A program made the translations under genes and the position numbers. The notes beneath the pieces were generated by a model. The model did no database searches. It worked only from the letters and a program-made list of their open reading frames with translations, and was not told the DNA's origin. Of a stretch of 53,115 bases of DNA, positions 17,881-28,360 are shown piece by piece (within the stretch, counting starts at the first letter, position 1; each line of letters starts with the position of its first letter). The DNA comes from Cytobacillus firmus (GTDB taxonomy: Bacteria; Bacillota; Bacilli; Bacillales; Cytobacillaceae). The stretch is from positions 1 to 53,115 of the forward strand of contig NZ_JAMBOJ010000033.1 of assembly GCF_023715565.1 (NCBI RefSeq), read 5' to 3'.

Positions 17881-18693
17881 GTGACTGATTTTCTGACATT
17901 GCTTAAATACTTGTTTTTAGGTTTGCTTCAAGGATTTACAGAGCCTATTCCCATTTCATCGAGCGGGCACCTGGAAATTGCCCAGTACTTTTTCAATCTG
18001 GACATTAAAGGTCTCAGCTTTGCACTTCTTGTAAATACAGCCTCTTTATTAGCAGTTCTGCTTATATACAGAAAGGATATTAAAAGACTGATTCGAAATG
18101 GACTTGCATACGTTACAACTAAAGAAAAACAGGCGGAATCTGATTTCCGTTTTATCATTTACTTGATTATCGGTACTATCCCTGCCGGTGTTATAGGCAT
18201 TTTGTTTGAGGATTTTATTGATGTTCATCTTGCCAATATTAAGACAGTAGGTATTACTCTTATTGCAACTGGACTTGCCCTGTGGCTGATCCGGAATTTA
18301 CGAGGACAGAAAAATGATGCTGAATTATCTTATAAGGACGCAATCATTGTAGGTCTTGCCCAGGCAGTTGCCCTGATACCGGGAATCAGCCGTTCAGGTG
18401 CCACCATTGTAGCCTCTATGGGACTTGGGATGAAACAGGAGACAGCCTTAAGGTTTTCTTTCCTTTTATATATCCCCGTAAGTGCAGGCGGAATGATATT
18501 GGGTTTCAAAGACATTTTAACAGATCCCAATTTATCTGAATTGGCTTTGCCCTATACTGTAGCCTTTTTTGCCTCACTGATTGCATCTTACTTTTCGCTA
18601 AAATGGTTCATGAATATTATGGCTAAAGGGAACCTGAAGTATTTTGCAATTTATTGTTTTATCGTTGGCCCACTTGTTTACTTATTATCTTAA
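17881..18693 (+). CDS. uppP: Undecaprenyl-diphosphate phosphatase UppP
   Basis: A 270-residue polytopic membrane enzyme that removes a phosphate from undecaprenyl diphosphate to recycle the lipid carrier for peptidoglycan; it can give bacitracin tolerance. Motifs: the (E/Q)-rich [16 protein letters not shown] segment near residue 20 and [17 protein letters not shown] near residue 165, both catalytic in the BacA/UppP family. Here [10 protein letters not shown] replaces the more usual EFLPISSTGH, a variant subgroup. About eight hydrophobic segments. I start at GTG 17881 because GGAGG lies eight bases upstream; the ATG at 17866 overlaps that site. Confidence 0.93.
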   Translation: MTDFLTLLKYLFLGLLQGFTEPIPISSSGHLEIAQYFFNLDIKGLSFALLVNTASLLAVLLIYRKDIKRLIRNGLAYVTTKEKQAESDFRFIIYLIIGTIPAGVIGILFEDFIDVHLANIKTVGITLIATGLALWLIRNLRGQKNDAELSYKDAIIVGLAQAVALIPGISRSGATIVASMGLGMKQETALRFSFLLYIPVSAGGMILGFKDILTDPNLSELALPYTVAFFASLIASYFSLKWFMNIMAKGNLKYFAIYCFIVGPLVYLLS

Positions 18694-18730
18694 TGAAAAA
18701 GCCTTCTCCGCGATGAGAAGGCTTTTTCAT
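18694..18730. terminator. Bidirectional terminator between uppP and argF
   Basis: AAAAAGCCTTCTC and GAGAAGGCTTTTT form a 13-base perfect stem with a six-base loop; both strands end in T runs. It ends uppP and the long arg-car transcript. Confidence 0.92.
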
Positions 18731-19686
18731 TATAATATCTCTGAAAGAATGGCTTTTTGAACATGAAGCCTGTTCCCAGCCTGCTGAAACACAGCAGATT
18801 TGTTTCCATCAATGACCTCTGTTGTAACTTCCTCACCGCGATGGGCAGGCAGACAATGTAAAAAGACATAATCTTTTTTGGCTTTTTGGACAAGATATTG
18901 ATTAACCTGATATTCAGCAAAGTCTTTGAGCCTCTTGTCATTCTCTGCTTCCTGGCCCATGCTCGTCCAGACATCCGTATAAATGGCATCGGCATTAGCA
19001 GCAGCTTCTTCAGGATCCGATGTGACGATTACCTTTGAACCGGTTTGTTCGGCAAACTCTTGTGATTGCTGGAGAACAGATTGATCCGGCTCATACCCTG
19101 CAGGACAGGCAATCGTGATATTTACCCCCATCTTGGCAGAAGCAATCATTAATGAATGAGCCACATTATTGCCATCGCCTATATATGCCAGGTTTTGGCC
19201 TTTTAATTCCCCATTTTTTTCTTCAATTGTTAGAAGGTCTGCAAGGGCCTGGCAAGGGTGATAAAGATCTGTCAGGCCGTTAATAACCGGGATGTCCGCA
19301 TGGTAAGCAAGTTCCTGGATCTTCTCATGTGAGAACGTGCGGATCATAATCGCATCAACATACTGGGAAAGCACTTTAGCTGTATCCGCAATGCTTTCTC
19401 CTCTTCCGAGCTGCAGGTCCTGGCTGTTTAGATATAAGGCATGGCCCCCAAGCTGAATCATCCCTGCTTCAAATGAAACCCTTGTACGTGTAGATGACTT
19501 TTCAAAGATTAAGCCAAGAATTTTTCCTTTAAGGATTGATGTTTCTCCCCCCTGCAAATGAGCTTTCTTTAATTGCTTGGCCTTTTCCAAAAGCCCCTTT
19601 ATTTCGTCTCCTGAGAAGTCTGCAAGTGTTAGAAAGTCCTTCCCTTTAATATTTAAGCATTTTTCCGCTACCTGAGTTGAGATCAT
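18730..19686 (-). CDS. argF: Ornithine carbamoyltransferase ArgF
   Basis: A 318-residue cytoplasmic enzyme joining carbamoyl phosphate and ornithine to citrulline. Signature motifs are the carbamoyl-phosphate loop [10 protein letters not shown] (about residue 60), [14 protein letters not shown] (about 140) and [11 protein letters not shown] with the catalytic Cys (about 276). Length is normal. It is the last gene of the arginine operon; its ATG overlaps the carB stop (ATGA), implying coupled translation so that carbamoyl phosphate synthesis and use stay balanced. Confidence 0.96.
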   Translation of the reverse strand: MISTQVAEKCLNIKGKDFLTLADFSGDEIKGLLEKAKQLKKAHLQGGETSILKGKILGLIFEKSSTRTRVSFEAGMIQLGGHALYLNSQDLQLGRGESIADTAKVLSQYVDAIMIRTFSHEKIQELAYHADIPVINGLTDLYHPCQALADLLTIEEKNGELKGQNLAYIGDGNNVAHSLMIASAKMGVNITIACPAGYEPDQSVLQQSQEFAEQTGSKVIVTSDPEEAAANADAIYTDVWTSMGQEAENDKRLKDFAEYQVNQYLVQKAKKDYVFLHCLPAHRGEEVTTEVIDGNKSAVFQQAGNRLHVQKAILSEIL

Positions 19687-22600
19687 ATGACACCCACTTC
19701 CTTTTCTGCCTCATTATTTTTTATGCCCCGCCAATCTTCAATAGATTTAACATCCCATTCGCCTGCCGTCATTGATTTTAATAATGCAATAAGCGTTTCC
19801 TTTTCACTGAAAGTCAAAATTCTGTTTTTGGTTCCCATTTCTCTCATGTTTTTATCTTCTTCACTCGTTCCCGGATTATATAAAGCAAAGGTTTCCTGGG
19901 CATTCCAGTCCATTTTCTCTTGAGACAGGAAAACAGGAACGGCTTTAGCCTGATTAATGTAATGTATTAATTCGTCTGTTTTTGGAGTATTTGCTATTAC
20001 GACACATTTACCCTTAACACCATTTAAACCAGCGTGGAAAGACTTTCTGACAGCTTCCTCATAATTTGGCGCCAATGAAATGCCCTCACCTGTTGATTTC
20101 ATCTCAGGCCCTACTTTGCTGTCCAACCCCTTTAAAGCATAATTCGAGAAGACCGGAAATTTTACACATACAAACGGGAGATTCGAATCAGCCTGAATTT
20201 CATCTTTCGACAAATAATATTTCCCAAGCAATATTTTTGTCGCAACCTCTACAAGCTGCACACCTGTGACCTTGCTGATAATAGGCACCGTTCTGCTTGC
20301 ACGGGGGTTAATTTCAAGAATAAATACTTCTTCCCCCTCCACGATATATTGAATATTCATAAGTCCTTTATAATGGAGCTTTTGCACAATCGCTTTTGCA
20401 TAGGCTAACATTTTCTTCTGAACATTCCCTGAAAGATTTTGCGGAGGAAGAACGGACATGCTGTCTCCTGAATGAACTCCGGTTTTTTCAATATGCTCCA
20501 TAATTGCCGGTGCACATATATAATTTCCATCTGCAGCCAGATCAAGCTCTGCTTCTAAAGCAAGCACGAATTGATCAATCAAAATCGGATAAGGAACATC
20601 ACCTTTAGTTAAATAACTTTCAAGCTCAGCGGATGAAGAAATACGTTCCATTCCTCTGCCGCCTATAACATAAGATGGGCGTACAAGAATGGGGTATCCA
20701 ATGTTTTCAGCTGCTGCTTTTAGTTCTGCTTCTGAGTGGACAACATCTCCTTTTATCCTCGGGATATTTAAATCGTCCATTAGCTGATAAAAAAGCTTCC
20801 TGTCCTCTAATGCATCAATGGTATTTGAGTCAGTTCCAAGCAGGGTAACGCCATAAGCTTCAAGATCGGATGCCAGATTCAGAGCTGTCTGCCCGCCAAG
20901 CTGCACAATAACTTCTGATACTCCTTCTGCTTCAATCACATTCAAAATATCCTCAAGAATTAACGGTTCAAAATAAAGCCTGTCAGCTGTTGTATAATCC
21001 GTACTAACCGTTTCAGGGTTGTTATTGATCATAATTGTCTCAACGTCTTCATCTTTCAGCGCAAACACTCCCTGAACAGAGCAATAATCAAATTCGATGC
21101 CCTGACCAATCCTGATGGGACCGCTTCCGATAATCAGGACTTTTCTCTTATCACTCTTCACCTGTTCATTTTCACCGAAATAACTGGAGTAATAATAATT
21201 AGATTGTGCTTCAAATTCAGCAGCGCAAGTGTCAACCATTTTATAGGCAGGAAGAATACCAGCCTCTTTCCGTTTATCCCTGACTGCTTTCTCCGTTACT
21301 TTCCATTCGAATGCAAGAAACTTATCACTGAAGCCCTTTTCCTTAAATAGCTGAAGCTCTTCTTTTGTTGCTCCATCAAGTGTTAAGGAAGAAATGTGTT
21401 TTTCCAGTTTAACCATTTCACTGAGTATGTGGAGATAGAAATGATCTATTTTTGTGATAGAGTGTATTGCTTCTAATGAGTGATTTCTCCGCAGCAATTC
21501 AATCACGGTAAAAAATCTTTCGTCAGTCTGCTTTAATAGCAACTCCTCCAGTTCATCTTGCGATTTCGCTGATAAGAGTGGAGATATTAAATCCATTCCT
21601 TTCACTTCAAGTGAATGGATTGCTTTTAATAGAGCCCGTTCCAGATTCCGGTCAATACCCATTACCTCTCCGGTGGCTTTCATTTGTGTTCCGAGCTTAC
21701 GGTCTACTGAAGGAAATTTATCAAATGGCCATTTTGGAAACTTAACAATGACATAATCGAGAGCTGGTTCAAAGCTTGCAAATGTGTCTCCTGTTACAGG
21801 GTTGATGATCTCTGATAAGTTATAACCGACCGCAAGTTTTGCAGCCATTCTGGCAATTGGATAGCCTGTTGCTTTAGAAGCAAGGGCAGATGACCTGCTG
21901 ACTCTCGGATTTACTTCAATCAAGTAATAATTCCTGCTATTCGGATCCAGGGCGAATTGGATGTTGCACCCTCCAATAATGCCAAGCTCCGAAATGATTT
22001 TAATAGATGCCGTTCGGAGCATCTGATATTCATCATCAGTTAAGGTCTGGGAAGGTGCGACAACAATTGAATCACCTGTGTGCACCCCTACAGGATCAAT
22101 ATTTTCCATATTGCAAATCGTGATGCACGTATTCTGGGAATCACGCATCACCTCATACTCAATTTCCTTAAATCCTGCTATGCTTTTTTCAACCAGACAT
22201 TGGTTAATAGCACTTTCTTTTAACCCGCCCTGTACCAAGGATGTCAGTTCTTCCAGATCTCCTGCAATACCCCCGCCTGTTCCTCCAAGGGTATAGGCTG
22301 GACGGACGATAATTGGGTATCCAATCTCACGCGCAAATTGAACGGCATCTTCCACTTCATGGACAATGATGCTTTCAGGAACAGGTTCGTTAAGTTCGTT
22401 CATCAGCTTACGAAAAGCTTCCCGGTCTTCACCTTTCTTAATAGATTCAATACTGCTGCCCAAAAGCTTCACTCCATAACGTTCAAGCACACCAGATTCA
22501 CTCAGTTTAAAAGCAAGATTTAATCCTGTCTGGCCTCCCAGTGTGGCAAGCAGGCCATCTGGACGTTCTTTCTTTATAATCTTCTCAAGGCTGTCAGCTG

Positions 22601-22808
22601 TCATCGGCTCAAAATAGACTTTATCAGCAAAAGCATTGTCAGACATGATGGTAGCCGGATTGTTATTAACAAGAATAACCTTATAGCCTTCTTCCTTTAA
22701 TGCTGCGCAAGCCTGTGTCCCTGCATAATCAAATTCTGCTGCCTGCCCAATGACAATAGGGCCGGACCCGATTACTAATATGGATTGGATACTGGTGTCT
22801 TTAGGCAT
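19683..22808 (-). CDS. carB: Carbamoyl-phosphate synthase large subunit, arginine-linked
   Basis: A 1041-residue enzyme subunit making carbamoyl phosphate from bicarbonate, ATP and ammonia delivered by CarA. It has the usual duplicated layout: carboxyphosphate ATP-grasp half (about 1-400), an oligomerisation region, carbamoyl-phosphate ATP-grasp half (about 540-930) and a C-terminal MGS-like domain. Each half starts with a GSGPI(V/R)IGQ loop. At 1041 residues it is slightly shorter than the pyrimidine or enterobacterial enzymes (about 1070), as in the arginine-specific Bacillus form. Location between carA and argF confirms the arginine pathway copy. Confidence 0.95.
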   Translation of the reverse strand: MPKDTSIQSILVIGSGPIVIGQAAEFDYAGTQACAALKEEGYKVILVNNNPATIMSDNAFADKVYFEPMTADSLEKIIKKERPDGLLATLGGQTGLNLAFKLSESGVLERYGVKLLGSSIESIKKGEDREAFRKLMNELNEPVPESIIVHEVEDAVQFAREIGYPIIVRPAYTLGGTGGGIAGDLEELTSLVQGGLKESAINQCLVEKSIAGFKEIEYEVMRDSQNTCITICNMENIDPVGVHTGDSIVVAPSQTLTDDEYQMLRTASIKIISELGIIGGCNIQFALDPNSRNYYLIEVNPRVSRSSALASKATGYPIARMAAKLAVGYNLSEIINPVTGDTFASFEPALDYVIVKFPKWPFDKFPSVDRKLGTQMKATGEVMGIDRNLERALLKAIHSLEVKGMDLISPLLSAKSQDELEELLLKQTDERFFTVIELLRRNHSLEAIHSITKIDHFYLHILSEMVKLEKHISSLTLDGATKEELQLFKEKGFSDKFLAFEWKVTEKAVRDKRKEAGILPAYKMVDTCAAEFEAQSNYYYSSYFGENEQVKSDKRKVLIIGSGPIRIGQGIEFDYCSVQGVFALKDEDVETIMINNNPETVSTDYTTADRLYFEPLILEDILNVIEAEGVSEVIVQLGGQTALNLASDLEAYGVTLLGTDSNTIDALEDRKLFYQLMDDLNIPRIKGDVVHSEAELKAAAENIGYPILVRPSYVIGGRGMERISSSAELESYLTKGDVPYPILIDQFVLALEAELDLAADGNYICAPAIMEHIEKTGVHSGDSMSVLPPQNLSGNVQKKMLAYAKAIVQKLHYKGLMNIQYIVEGEEVFILEINPRASRTVPIISKVTGVQLVEVATKILLGKYYLSKDEIQADSNLPFVCVKFPVFSNYALKGLDSKVGPEMKSTGEGISLAPNYEEAVRKSFHAGLNGVKGKCVVIANTPKTDELIHYINQAKAVPVFLSQEKMDWNAQETFALYNPGTSEEDKNMREMGTKNRILTFSEKETLIALLKSMTAGEWDVKSIEDWRGIKNNEAEKEVGVI

Positions 22809-23880
22809 AAGCGAAAACTCTCCTATTCTCCTCTTGAATCATGTTCATAAACTCATCAAAAATATAATCGCCATCCGCAGGACCCGGATGTGCTTCGGGA
22901 TGGAATTGCACCGTATGGATTGGAAGGACCTTATGCATCATTCCCTCAATTGACTGGTCATGAAGGTTTACATAACGGGTTTTAAACCCTGTATCTTTTA
23001 TGCTCTCGTCATCAACCACATAACTATGATTTTGTGATGACATAAAGACAGTGCTCTTTTTCATGTCCGCAATCGGGTGGTTGGCACCCCTATGGCCAAA
23101 AGACAATTTCTTTGTATTACCTCCAAATGCTAAAGCTGCCAGCTGGTGGCCAAGGCAAATTCCCAAAGCAGGATACTTCTCCAGCACCTTTTTTAATTCC
23201 GGGAGTATGCTTTTTAATTCTTTTGGATCTCCAGGCCCATTTGAAAGCACTATCCCGTCCGGATTTAAATTTTTTATCTGTTCAAAGTTTGTATTATATG
23301 GAACAGACGTTACCTTGCAAGCTCTTTTCAGTAAAGAATCCACAATAGATTTTTTAGCGCCAAAATCAATAACAACTACATGAACACTGCCCTCTCCAAA
23401 GTACTCCTTAGCTTGTGAAGATACTTTACAAACTTTTGCATCCTTTAGAAGCAGCATTCCGTCAGCTGATGCTTCCGAAGAAGACATTTTTGCCGGCATA
23501 CTGCCTTCGGAACGAATTTTCTTTACAATGGAACGGGTATCCATATGCCCTAATAGTGGAATATTCCATTTTTGAAGATATTCCTGAAGTGAATAGGCTG
23601 ATTTGTAATGTGAAGGATTTCTGCTTCCTTCATAAACAATAACCCCGGCAACATGTGGTTTCTTACTCTCAAAATCAGACTCATTAATCCCATAATTTCC
23701 GATTAGAGGATACGTAAATACAATAATTTGATCTTTATAAGAGGGATCTGTCAAAACTTCCTGGTAACCTGTCATTCCTGTAAAAAAAACTATTTCTCCT
23801 TCTATATCTTTTTCAGGCTGAACCGTCAGCCATTGGCCTTTATAGGAATGGCCGCTATTTAAATGAAGGTATCCTTCCAT
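22801..23880 (-). CDS. carA: Carbamoyl-phosphate synthase small (glutaminase) subunit, arginine-linked
   Basis: A 359-residue class I glutamine amidotransferase that releases ammonia from glutamine for CarB. The N-terminal CPSase_sm domain (about 1-130) is followed by the GATase domain with nucleophile Cys in LGICLGHQLAAL (about residue 243) and the His-x-Glu pair in VQFHPEAHPGP (about 325). Start ATG is preceded by GAGGTG. It overlaps carB by eight bases and follows argD by 77 bases, so it belongs to argCJBD-carAB-argF. Confidence 0.95.
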   Translation of the reverse strand: MEGYLHLNSGHSYKGQWLTVQPEKDIEGEIVFFTGMTGYQEVLTDPSYKDQIIVFTYPLIGNYGINESDFESKKPHVAGVIVYEGSRNPSHYKSAYSLQEYLQKWNIPLLGHMDTRSIVKKIRSEGSMPAKMSSSEASADGMLLLKDAKVCKVSSQAKEYFGEGSVHVVVIDFGAKKSIVDSLLKRACKVTSVPYNTNFEQIKNLNPDGIVLSNGPGDPKELKSILPELKKVLEKYPALGICLGHQLAALAFGGNTKKLSFGHRGANHPIADMKKSTVFMSSQNHSYVVDDESIKDTGFKTRYVNLHDQSIEGMMHKVLPIHTVQFHPEAHPGPADGDYIFDEFMNMIQEENRRVFAYA

Positions 23881-23957
23881 TCTTCACACCTCGATGCATT
23901 CTGTATATTTATATAAATTAACTAATTTTTATTCATTTATTCGAAAAATTATACAGC

Positions 23958-25115
23958 TTAAACAGCTGATTTTGATAATTGCTTTAATGTAGATTGCAAA
24001 ATTTGCACCGCTTCATCTATTTCAGATATAGATGCTGTCAATGGAGGCAACAACCGTAAAACATTTTCCCCTGCAGGCAATGCCAGCAAACCATTGTCTC
24101 TTAACTCTTTTAACAGTGATGAAAGAGGGATATCAGTTTCAATACCAGCCATCAAACCAAGGTTTCTAATATCCTTAACAGCTGGGATTTTTTCAAGCGA
24201 TTTGGCCAATTTGTCAGTAAGTAATGAACCTTTTTCTTGTACATCTTGTAAAAAATCATCATCAAATATCGTCTTCATTGTTGCAATAGCTGCTGCAATG
24301 CTAATCGGGTTTCCACCGAACGTTGATCCATGGCTTCCTGGCCCAAATACCTCTTCTAATGCTTTTTTTCCAATCACCGCACCGATAGGCAATCCGCTTC
24401 CGAGGCCTTTAGCGACGGTTACGATATCAGGAGTCAGGTTAAAATGCTGGAATCCGAAGGCTTTGCCCGTTCTGCCAATGCCGGTTTGTATTTCATCTAT
24501 TATCAGGAGTGCACCATATTCTTTGCAAAGCTGCTCAGTTTCTGCAAGAAACTCCTGATTCCCTATGTGAATCCCGCCTTCACCCTGTACAATTTCCAGC
24601 ATAACGGCGGCTGTTTCTGAATCCATTTCTTCTCTCAATGCATCCATATCATTAAAAGGAACATATTTAAATGTTTCCAGCATGGAACCATAGCCATTTT
24701 TTATTTTATCCTGGCCGGTAGCAGCCATAGTTGCAAAGGTCCTCCCATGAAATGATTGCTGAAACGTCATGATTTTTTCCCGTCCAGTTGCTTTTCTTGC
24801 AAGTTTAATCGCTGCTTCGTTTGCTTCCGCTCCACTGTTGGAAAAGAACACAAGATCCATACAAGCAGCTTCAGAGAGAGCTTTAGCTGCAGTCTCCTGC
24901 TGATCCTGTATAAACAAATTGGAAACATGCCAGAATTTATTCAGCTGCTCATTAATTGATTTTTTAACAGATTCCGGACGGTGACCAAGGTTGCATACTC
25001 CGATCCCTGATGTAAAGTCCAAATAGCGCTTTCCCTTTTTATCGAAAAGATAACTTCCTTCTGCTTTTTCTGGCTCCACTTCCCACCGTGCATACGTTGG
25101 AAATAAATTACTCAA
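23958..25115 (-). CDS. argD: Acetylornithine aminotransferase ArgD
   Basis: A 385-residue class III PLP aminotransferase converting N-acetylglutamate semialdehyde and glutamate to acetylornithine. PLP-binding elements: SGAEANEAAIKLARK (about 95), the Asp in LIIDEIQTGIGRTG (about 215) and the Schiff-base Lys in TVAKGLGSGLP (about 242). I use TTG 25115 as start: AAGGAGG lies seven bases before it, it overlaps the argB stop as TTGA, and the protein then begins LSNLFPTYARW like its homologues. An ATG at 25157 would sit inside argB and lacks such a site. Confidence 0.94.
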   Translation of the reverse strand: MSNLFPTYARWEVEPEKAEGSYLFDKKGKRYLDFTSGIGVCNLGHRPESVKKSINEQLNKFWHVSNLFIQDQQETAAKALSEAACMDLVFFSNSGAEANEAAIKLARKATGREKIMTFQQSFHGRTFATMAATGQDKIKNGYGSMLETFKYVPFNDMDALREEMDSETAAVMLEIVQGEGGIHIGNQEFLAETEQLCKEYGALLIIDEIQTGIGRTGKAFGFQHFNLTPDIVTVAKGLGSGLPIGAVIGKKALEEVFGPGSHGSTFGGNPISIAAAIATMKTIFDDDFLQDVQEKGSLLTDKLAKSLEKIPAVKDIRNLGLMAGIETDIPLSSLLKELRDNGLLALPAGENVLRLLPPLTASISEIDEAVQILQSTLKQLSKSAV

Positions 25116-25885
25116 GTTAAGACCTCCTTCTTGGCAGATATATTCGTCCCGATCCATATGCCATCCTCATAAAACTTTTCTTTACCTGACACAATCATTA
25201 CGCTGTTAAGACCGCTTGTGATCAGGTTCAATGCAGAAGTAACTTTTGGAATCATTCCTCCGGTGATTTTTTTATCGTTAATATGCTGTTCAATTTCTTC
25301 CCCGTTCAGCTGTTGAGCCAGGCTTCCGTCAATATAAATGCCTTTTACATCCGTTACAAAGATACAATGTTCAGCTTTAATGGCATTGGCAACAGCTGCA
25401 GCGGCATAGTCGGCATTAATATTTAATTTCGTGCCTCCTTCAGAAGAAGCAATAGGAGTAATGACAGGTACCAGGTCTTCATTAAATAACATTTTCAGTA
25501 CTGACTGATCAACAGAGGTAATTTCCCCCACCAGCCCCAGCTCATTGGGATTGATACAGTCTGCTTTTAGCAATCCGGCATCACTGCCGTTTACACCAAA
25601 TCCCCTCAAGCCATGCTTTTCGAGCATCGAAGTAAGTTTGCGGTTGGATTGACCTGCCATAACCATCTCTGCAACCTTAAGAACTTCCGGAGTCGTCTTT
25701 CTAAGCCCGTTTACAAATTCATGCGGAATATTATAAAGTTCCAGAAGGCTGTTAATTGCCGGTCCTCCTCCATGAACAAAAACAATCTGGTATCCTTCTT
25801 TTTTTAAAACTAAAAGACTATCAAAAAAAGCTTCTCCCAATTCTTCCATTACACTGCCGCCGCATTTAATCACTATACTTTTCAT
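25112..25885 (-). CDS. argB: Acetylglutamate kinase ArgB
   Basis: A 257-residue amino-acid kinase phosphorylating N-acetylglutamate. Visible features: N-terminal IVIKCGGSVM with the phosphate-binding Lys-x-Gly-Gly, FVHGGGPAINSLL substrate loop (about residue 40) and KLNINADYAAAAVANAI near residue 160. The shorter form without an N-terminal arginine-sensing helix suggests an enzyme of the non-feedback-regulated type; in such pathways ArgJ or ArgA is the control point. It is 12 bases after argJ and overlaps argD by four. Confidence 0.95.
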   Translation of the reverse strand: MKSIVIKCGGSVMEELGEAFFDSLLVLKKEGYQIVFVHGGGPAINSLLELYNIPHEFVNGLRKTTPEVLKVAEMVMAGQSNRKLTSMLEKHGLRGFGVNGSDAGLLKADCINPNELGLVGEITSVDQSVLKMLFNEDLVPVITPIASSEGGTKLNINADYAAAAVANAIKAEHCIFVTDVKGIYIDGSLAQQLNGEEIEQHINDKKITGGMIPKVTSALNLITSGLNSVMIVSGKEKFYEDGIWIGTNISAKKEVLT

Positions 25886-25897
25886 ATGGCATCCCCC

Positions 25898-27127
25898 TCA
25901 GGTACGGTAGCTGGCATTGATTTTGACATAATCATAGGATAAGTCACATCCCCAGGCCTTCCCTATGCCAGCTCCCTGATGAAGATCCACAGTAATCTGA
26001 ATGGCAGCATTGGATAAGTACTCTTTTGCTTCTTCTTCAGAAAATGCCAAAGGAACACTATTTTTCAGCATGACTATAGGTCCGATTGAAATATCTACCG
26101 AAGATGGATCAATAGCCGGCTGGCCCTGTCCGATTGCCCCGATAATTCTGCCCCAATTGGCATCTGCTCCATATATAGCAGTCTTTACAAGGTTCGAGCC
26201 GACAATTTGTTTAGCAATCGTTCTTGCATCCTCATCGGTTTTTGTCCCCGATACCTCCACCTCGATCAGCTTAGTTGCTCCCTCACCATCTTTGGCAATT
26301 TGTTTGGCAAGACTTTCACTAGTTTTGGTTAGCATCTGTATAAAGATATCCCAATCCGGATGATCCGGCGAAAGTTTGTTGGCACCGCTTGCTCCATTGG
26401 CCATGACCAAGACCATATCATTTGTTGATGTATCTCCATCAACGGTTATCTGATTGAACGTTCGATCGGTAACCTGTTTTAAGGCCATTTGCAAGTCATA
26501 GCTGTCTATATTGGCATCAGTTGTGATAAACGCAAGCATGGTTGCCATATTGGGATGAATCATTCCAGATCCCTTGGCCGATCCGCCCATCGTTACTGTT
26601 TTTCCATCAATATCTGCAGAGTAACAGCACTTCTTCATTACTAAATCTGTTGTTAATATGGCTGTTTGAAAATCCTCCGAATGTAATGCCTCATTGCCGG
26701 GCTCCAGCAGCTTTATGCCCTCTTCTATCTTATCCATCTCCATGTACTCTCCAATGACTCCCGTAGAGGCAACCGCCACATGATGTTCCTTCAATTTGAA
26801 TTTATCTGCAGCAGACTTCCTCATTTGATAGGCATCTTTTAGCCCCTGATCCCCTGTACAAGCATTGGCACAGGCACTATTAACAATGACAGCCTGAATA
26901 AGTCCTTCTGCAGCAATGCTTTCCTGCGTTACTTTTAGAGGGGCCGCCTGAAAATGGCTTGTTGTATAGACAGCTGCACAATGTGCAGGCGTATCACTTA
27001 AAATAATCCCTAAGTCTTTTTTAGAATAGCGTAGCCCTGCATGAACACCCGCTGCTGTATAGCCTTTCGGTGTAATGATACTTCCGGCAGGCAATTCAGC
27101 TACTTGAGCTTGAGAAACTAATTGCAT
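25898..27127 (-). CDS. argJ: Bifunctional ornithine acetyltransferase / glutamate N-acetyltransferase ArgJ
   Basis: A 409-residue enzyme recycling the acetyl group from acetylornithine to glutamate and, when bifunctional, using acetyl-CoA. The precursor self-cleaves before a conserved Thr in HPNMATMLAF (about residue 192) to form two chains, and that motif is intact. Other signatures are TGVIGEYMEMDKI (about 116) and GRIIGAIGQG (about 332). Whether it is mono- or bifunctional cannot be read from sequence; no argA is seen in the operon, which fits the bifunctional type. It follows argC by 13 bases. Confidence 0.95.
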   Translation of the reverse strand: MQLVSQAQVAELPAGSIITPKGYTAAGVHAGLRYSKKDLGIILSDTPAHCAAVYTTSHFQAAPLKVTQESIAAEGLIQAVIVNSACANACTGDQGLKDAYQMRKSAADKFKLKEHHVAVASTGVIGEYMEMDKIEEGIKLLEPGNEALHSEDFQTAILTTDLVMKKCCYSADIDGKTVTMGGSAKGSGMIHPNMATMLAFITTDANIDSYDLQMALKQVTDRTFNQITVDGDTSTNDMVLVMANGASGANKLSPDHPDWDIFIQMLTKTSESLAKQIAKDGEGATKLIEVEVSGTKTDEDARTIAKQIVGSNLVKTAIYGADANWGRIIGAIGQGQPAIDPSSVDISIGPIVMLKNSVPLAFSEEEAKEYLSNAAIQITVDLHQGAGIGKAWGCDLSYDYVKINASYRT

Positions 27128-27140
27128 TTATCTTTCCTCC

Positions 27141-28172
27141 TTATGGATAGAGCGGAACAAAACCAAGACCCGCTGTTTCATCACATCCGCTCATTATATT
27201 GGCATTTTGCACCGCCTGCCCGGCAGCACCTTTCATTAGGTTATCTATCACTGAAATGATTGTCAGTCTGCCCGTTCTGGAGTCCATATGAATACCTATG
27301 TCGCAAAAGTTAGAGCCTGCAACCTCTTTTACAGAAGGGAAGGTATTTTCCGGCCGAATTCGGATAAATGGCTGGTTTTCATAGACTGATTGATAAAGTT
27401 CCAGAATTTGAGAAGATGTATATGCCTTAGTCAACTGAATATAACTAGTTGTCATAATGCCCCGTGTTATCGGAAGAAGATGAGTCGTGAAGGTGATCGG
27501 CTTCATTTCGGAATTCCATTTCATCAGCTGCTGTTCGATTTCCGGTATATGCTGATGCTGGTTTATCTTATAAGCCCGCAGATTTTCATTAGCTTCCGCA
27601 TAGCTTGTTGTTCTTGAAAGCGCCCTTCCAGCCCCCGACACTCCGGATTTTGCATCGATGACAACAGTTTCTGGTTTAATTAAATTTTCATTTACCACAG
27701 GTGCAAGACTTAGCAGAGCAGCTGTTGGATAGCACCCGGGATTAGATATGATTTCTGCGGATGCTATTTCTCTTCGGTGCCATTCAGGAAGACCATATAC
27801 TGCTTTTTCAACAAGATCTTCGCTGGCAGGATCTTGTTTGTACCACTCGACATAATCTTTAGCTGGAATTCTTAGGTCACCGGATAGGTCAATTACCTTA
27901 ACGTCTTTACCTGAAAAATCTTCAGCAAGCTTTCCCGATATCCCGGATGGTGTAGCCAGAAAAACAATATCAGACTGGTTAGCTATTTGATCTGAATCTA
28001 TTCGCTGTAAATTTTCATCTAATATTTCATATAGATGAGGATATTCATTCCAAATGGGAATGCCTTCTTTGGTAGAATGAATCGATTTAATGTTAAATTC
28101 CGGATGTTGCTTAAGGATACGGAGCAATTCAGCACCCCCATATCCGGTTGTTCCGATTATTGAAACGTTCAT
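27141..28172 (-). CDS. argC: N-acetyl-gamma-glutamyl-phosphate reductase ArgC
   Basis: A 343-residue NADPH-dependent reductase forming N-acetylglutamate semialdehyde. The N-terminal nucleotide loop IGTTGYGGAELLR, catalytic Cys in ISNPGCYPTAAL (about residue 148) and the AKSGVSGAGR segment (about 180) are clear. I choose ATG 28172, five bases after AAAGGAG, because it gives the family N-terminus MNVSIIGTTGYGG; an upstream ATG at 28208 has no site. It is the first gene of the arginine operon, preceded by a promoter with arginine-repressor-like sequences. Confidence 0.95.
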   Translation of the reverse strand: MNVSIIGTTGYGGAELLRILKQHPEFNIKSIHSTKEGIPIWNEYPHLYEILDENLQRIDSDQIANQSDIVFLATPSGISGKLAEDFSGKDVKVIDLSGDLRIPAKDYVEWYKQDPASEDLVEKAVYGLPEWHRREIASAEIISNPGCYPTAALLSLAPVVNENLIKPETVVIDAKSGVSGAGRALSRTTSYAEANENLRAYKINQHQHIPEIEQQLMKWNSEMKPITFTTHLLPITRGIMTTSYIQLTKAYTSSQILELYQSVYENQPFIRIRPENTFPSVKEVAGSNFCDIGIHMDSRTGRLTIISVIDNLMKGAAGQAVQNANIMSGCDETAGLGFVPLYP

Positions 28173-28193
28173 AATTGCTCCTTTCACACTTAT

Positions 28194-28270
28194 TGTATAT
28201 TTAATCATTTAAATACATATTTATGAATTTGTGTTTCTCTTATTATAGGAATTGCTTTGAAAAATTGCAA
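28194..28270 (-). promoter_or_regulatory. arg operon promoter with candidate AhrC/ArgR boxes
   Basis: On the minus strand TTGCAA (28265-28270), 17 bases, TATAAT (28242-28247) is a near-consensus SigA promoter. Just downstream, 28194-28217 reads as a near-palindrome (TGTATTTAAATG then ATTAAATATACA) made of two overlapping degenerate TGNAT-N4-ATNCA units. This is the A/T-rich pattern and position expected for the arginine repressor (AhrC), but each box departs from consensus. The promoter is strong evidence; the boxes are moderate. Confidence 0.65.
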
Positions 28271-28330
28271 CCTATTTTACTGAAGTTTTAAAGATTTCTA
28301 ATATTAATTATCCGCATTACTTGATAAATG

Positions 28331-28360
28331 AAAAAACCAGCCTCCTTAGGCCGGTTTTTA
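28331..28360 (-). terminator. Terminator of the ywiC-like gene
   Basis: AACCGGCCT and AGGCTGGTT (one G-T pair) form a stem followed on the minus strand by a T run, overlapping the stop codon. Confidence 0.8.
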
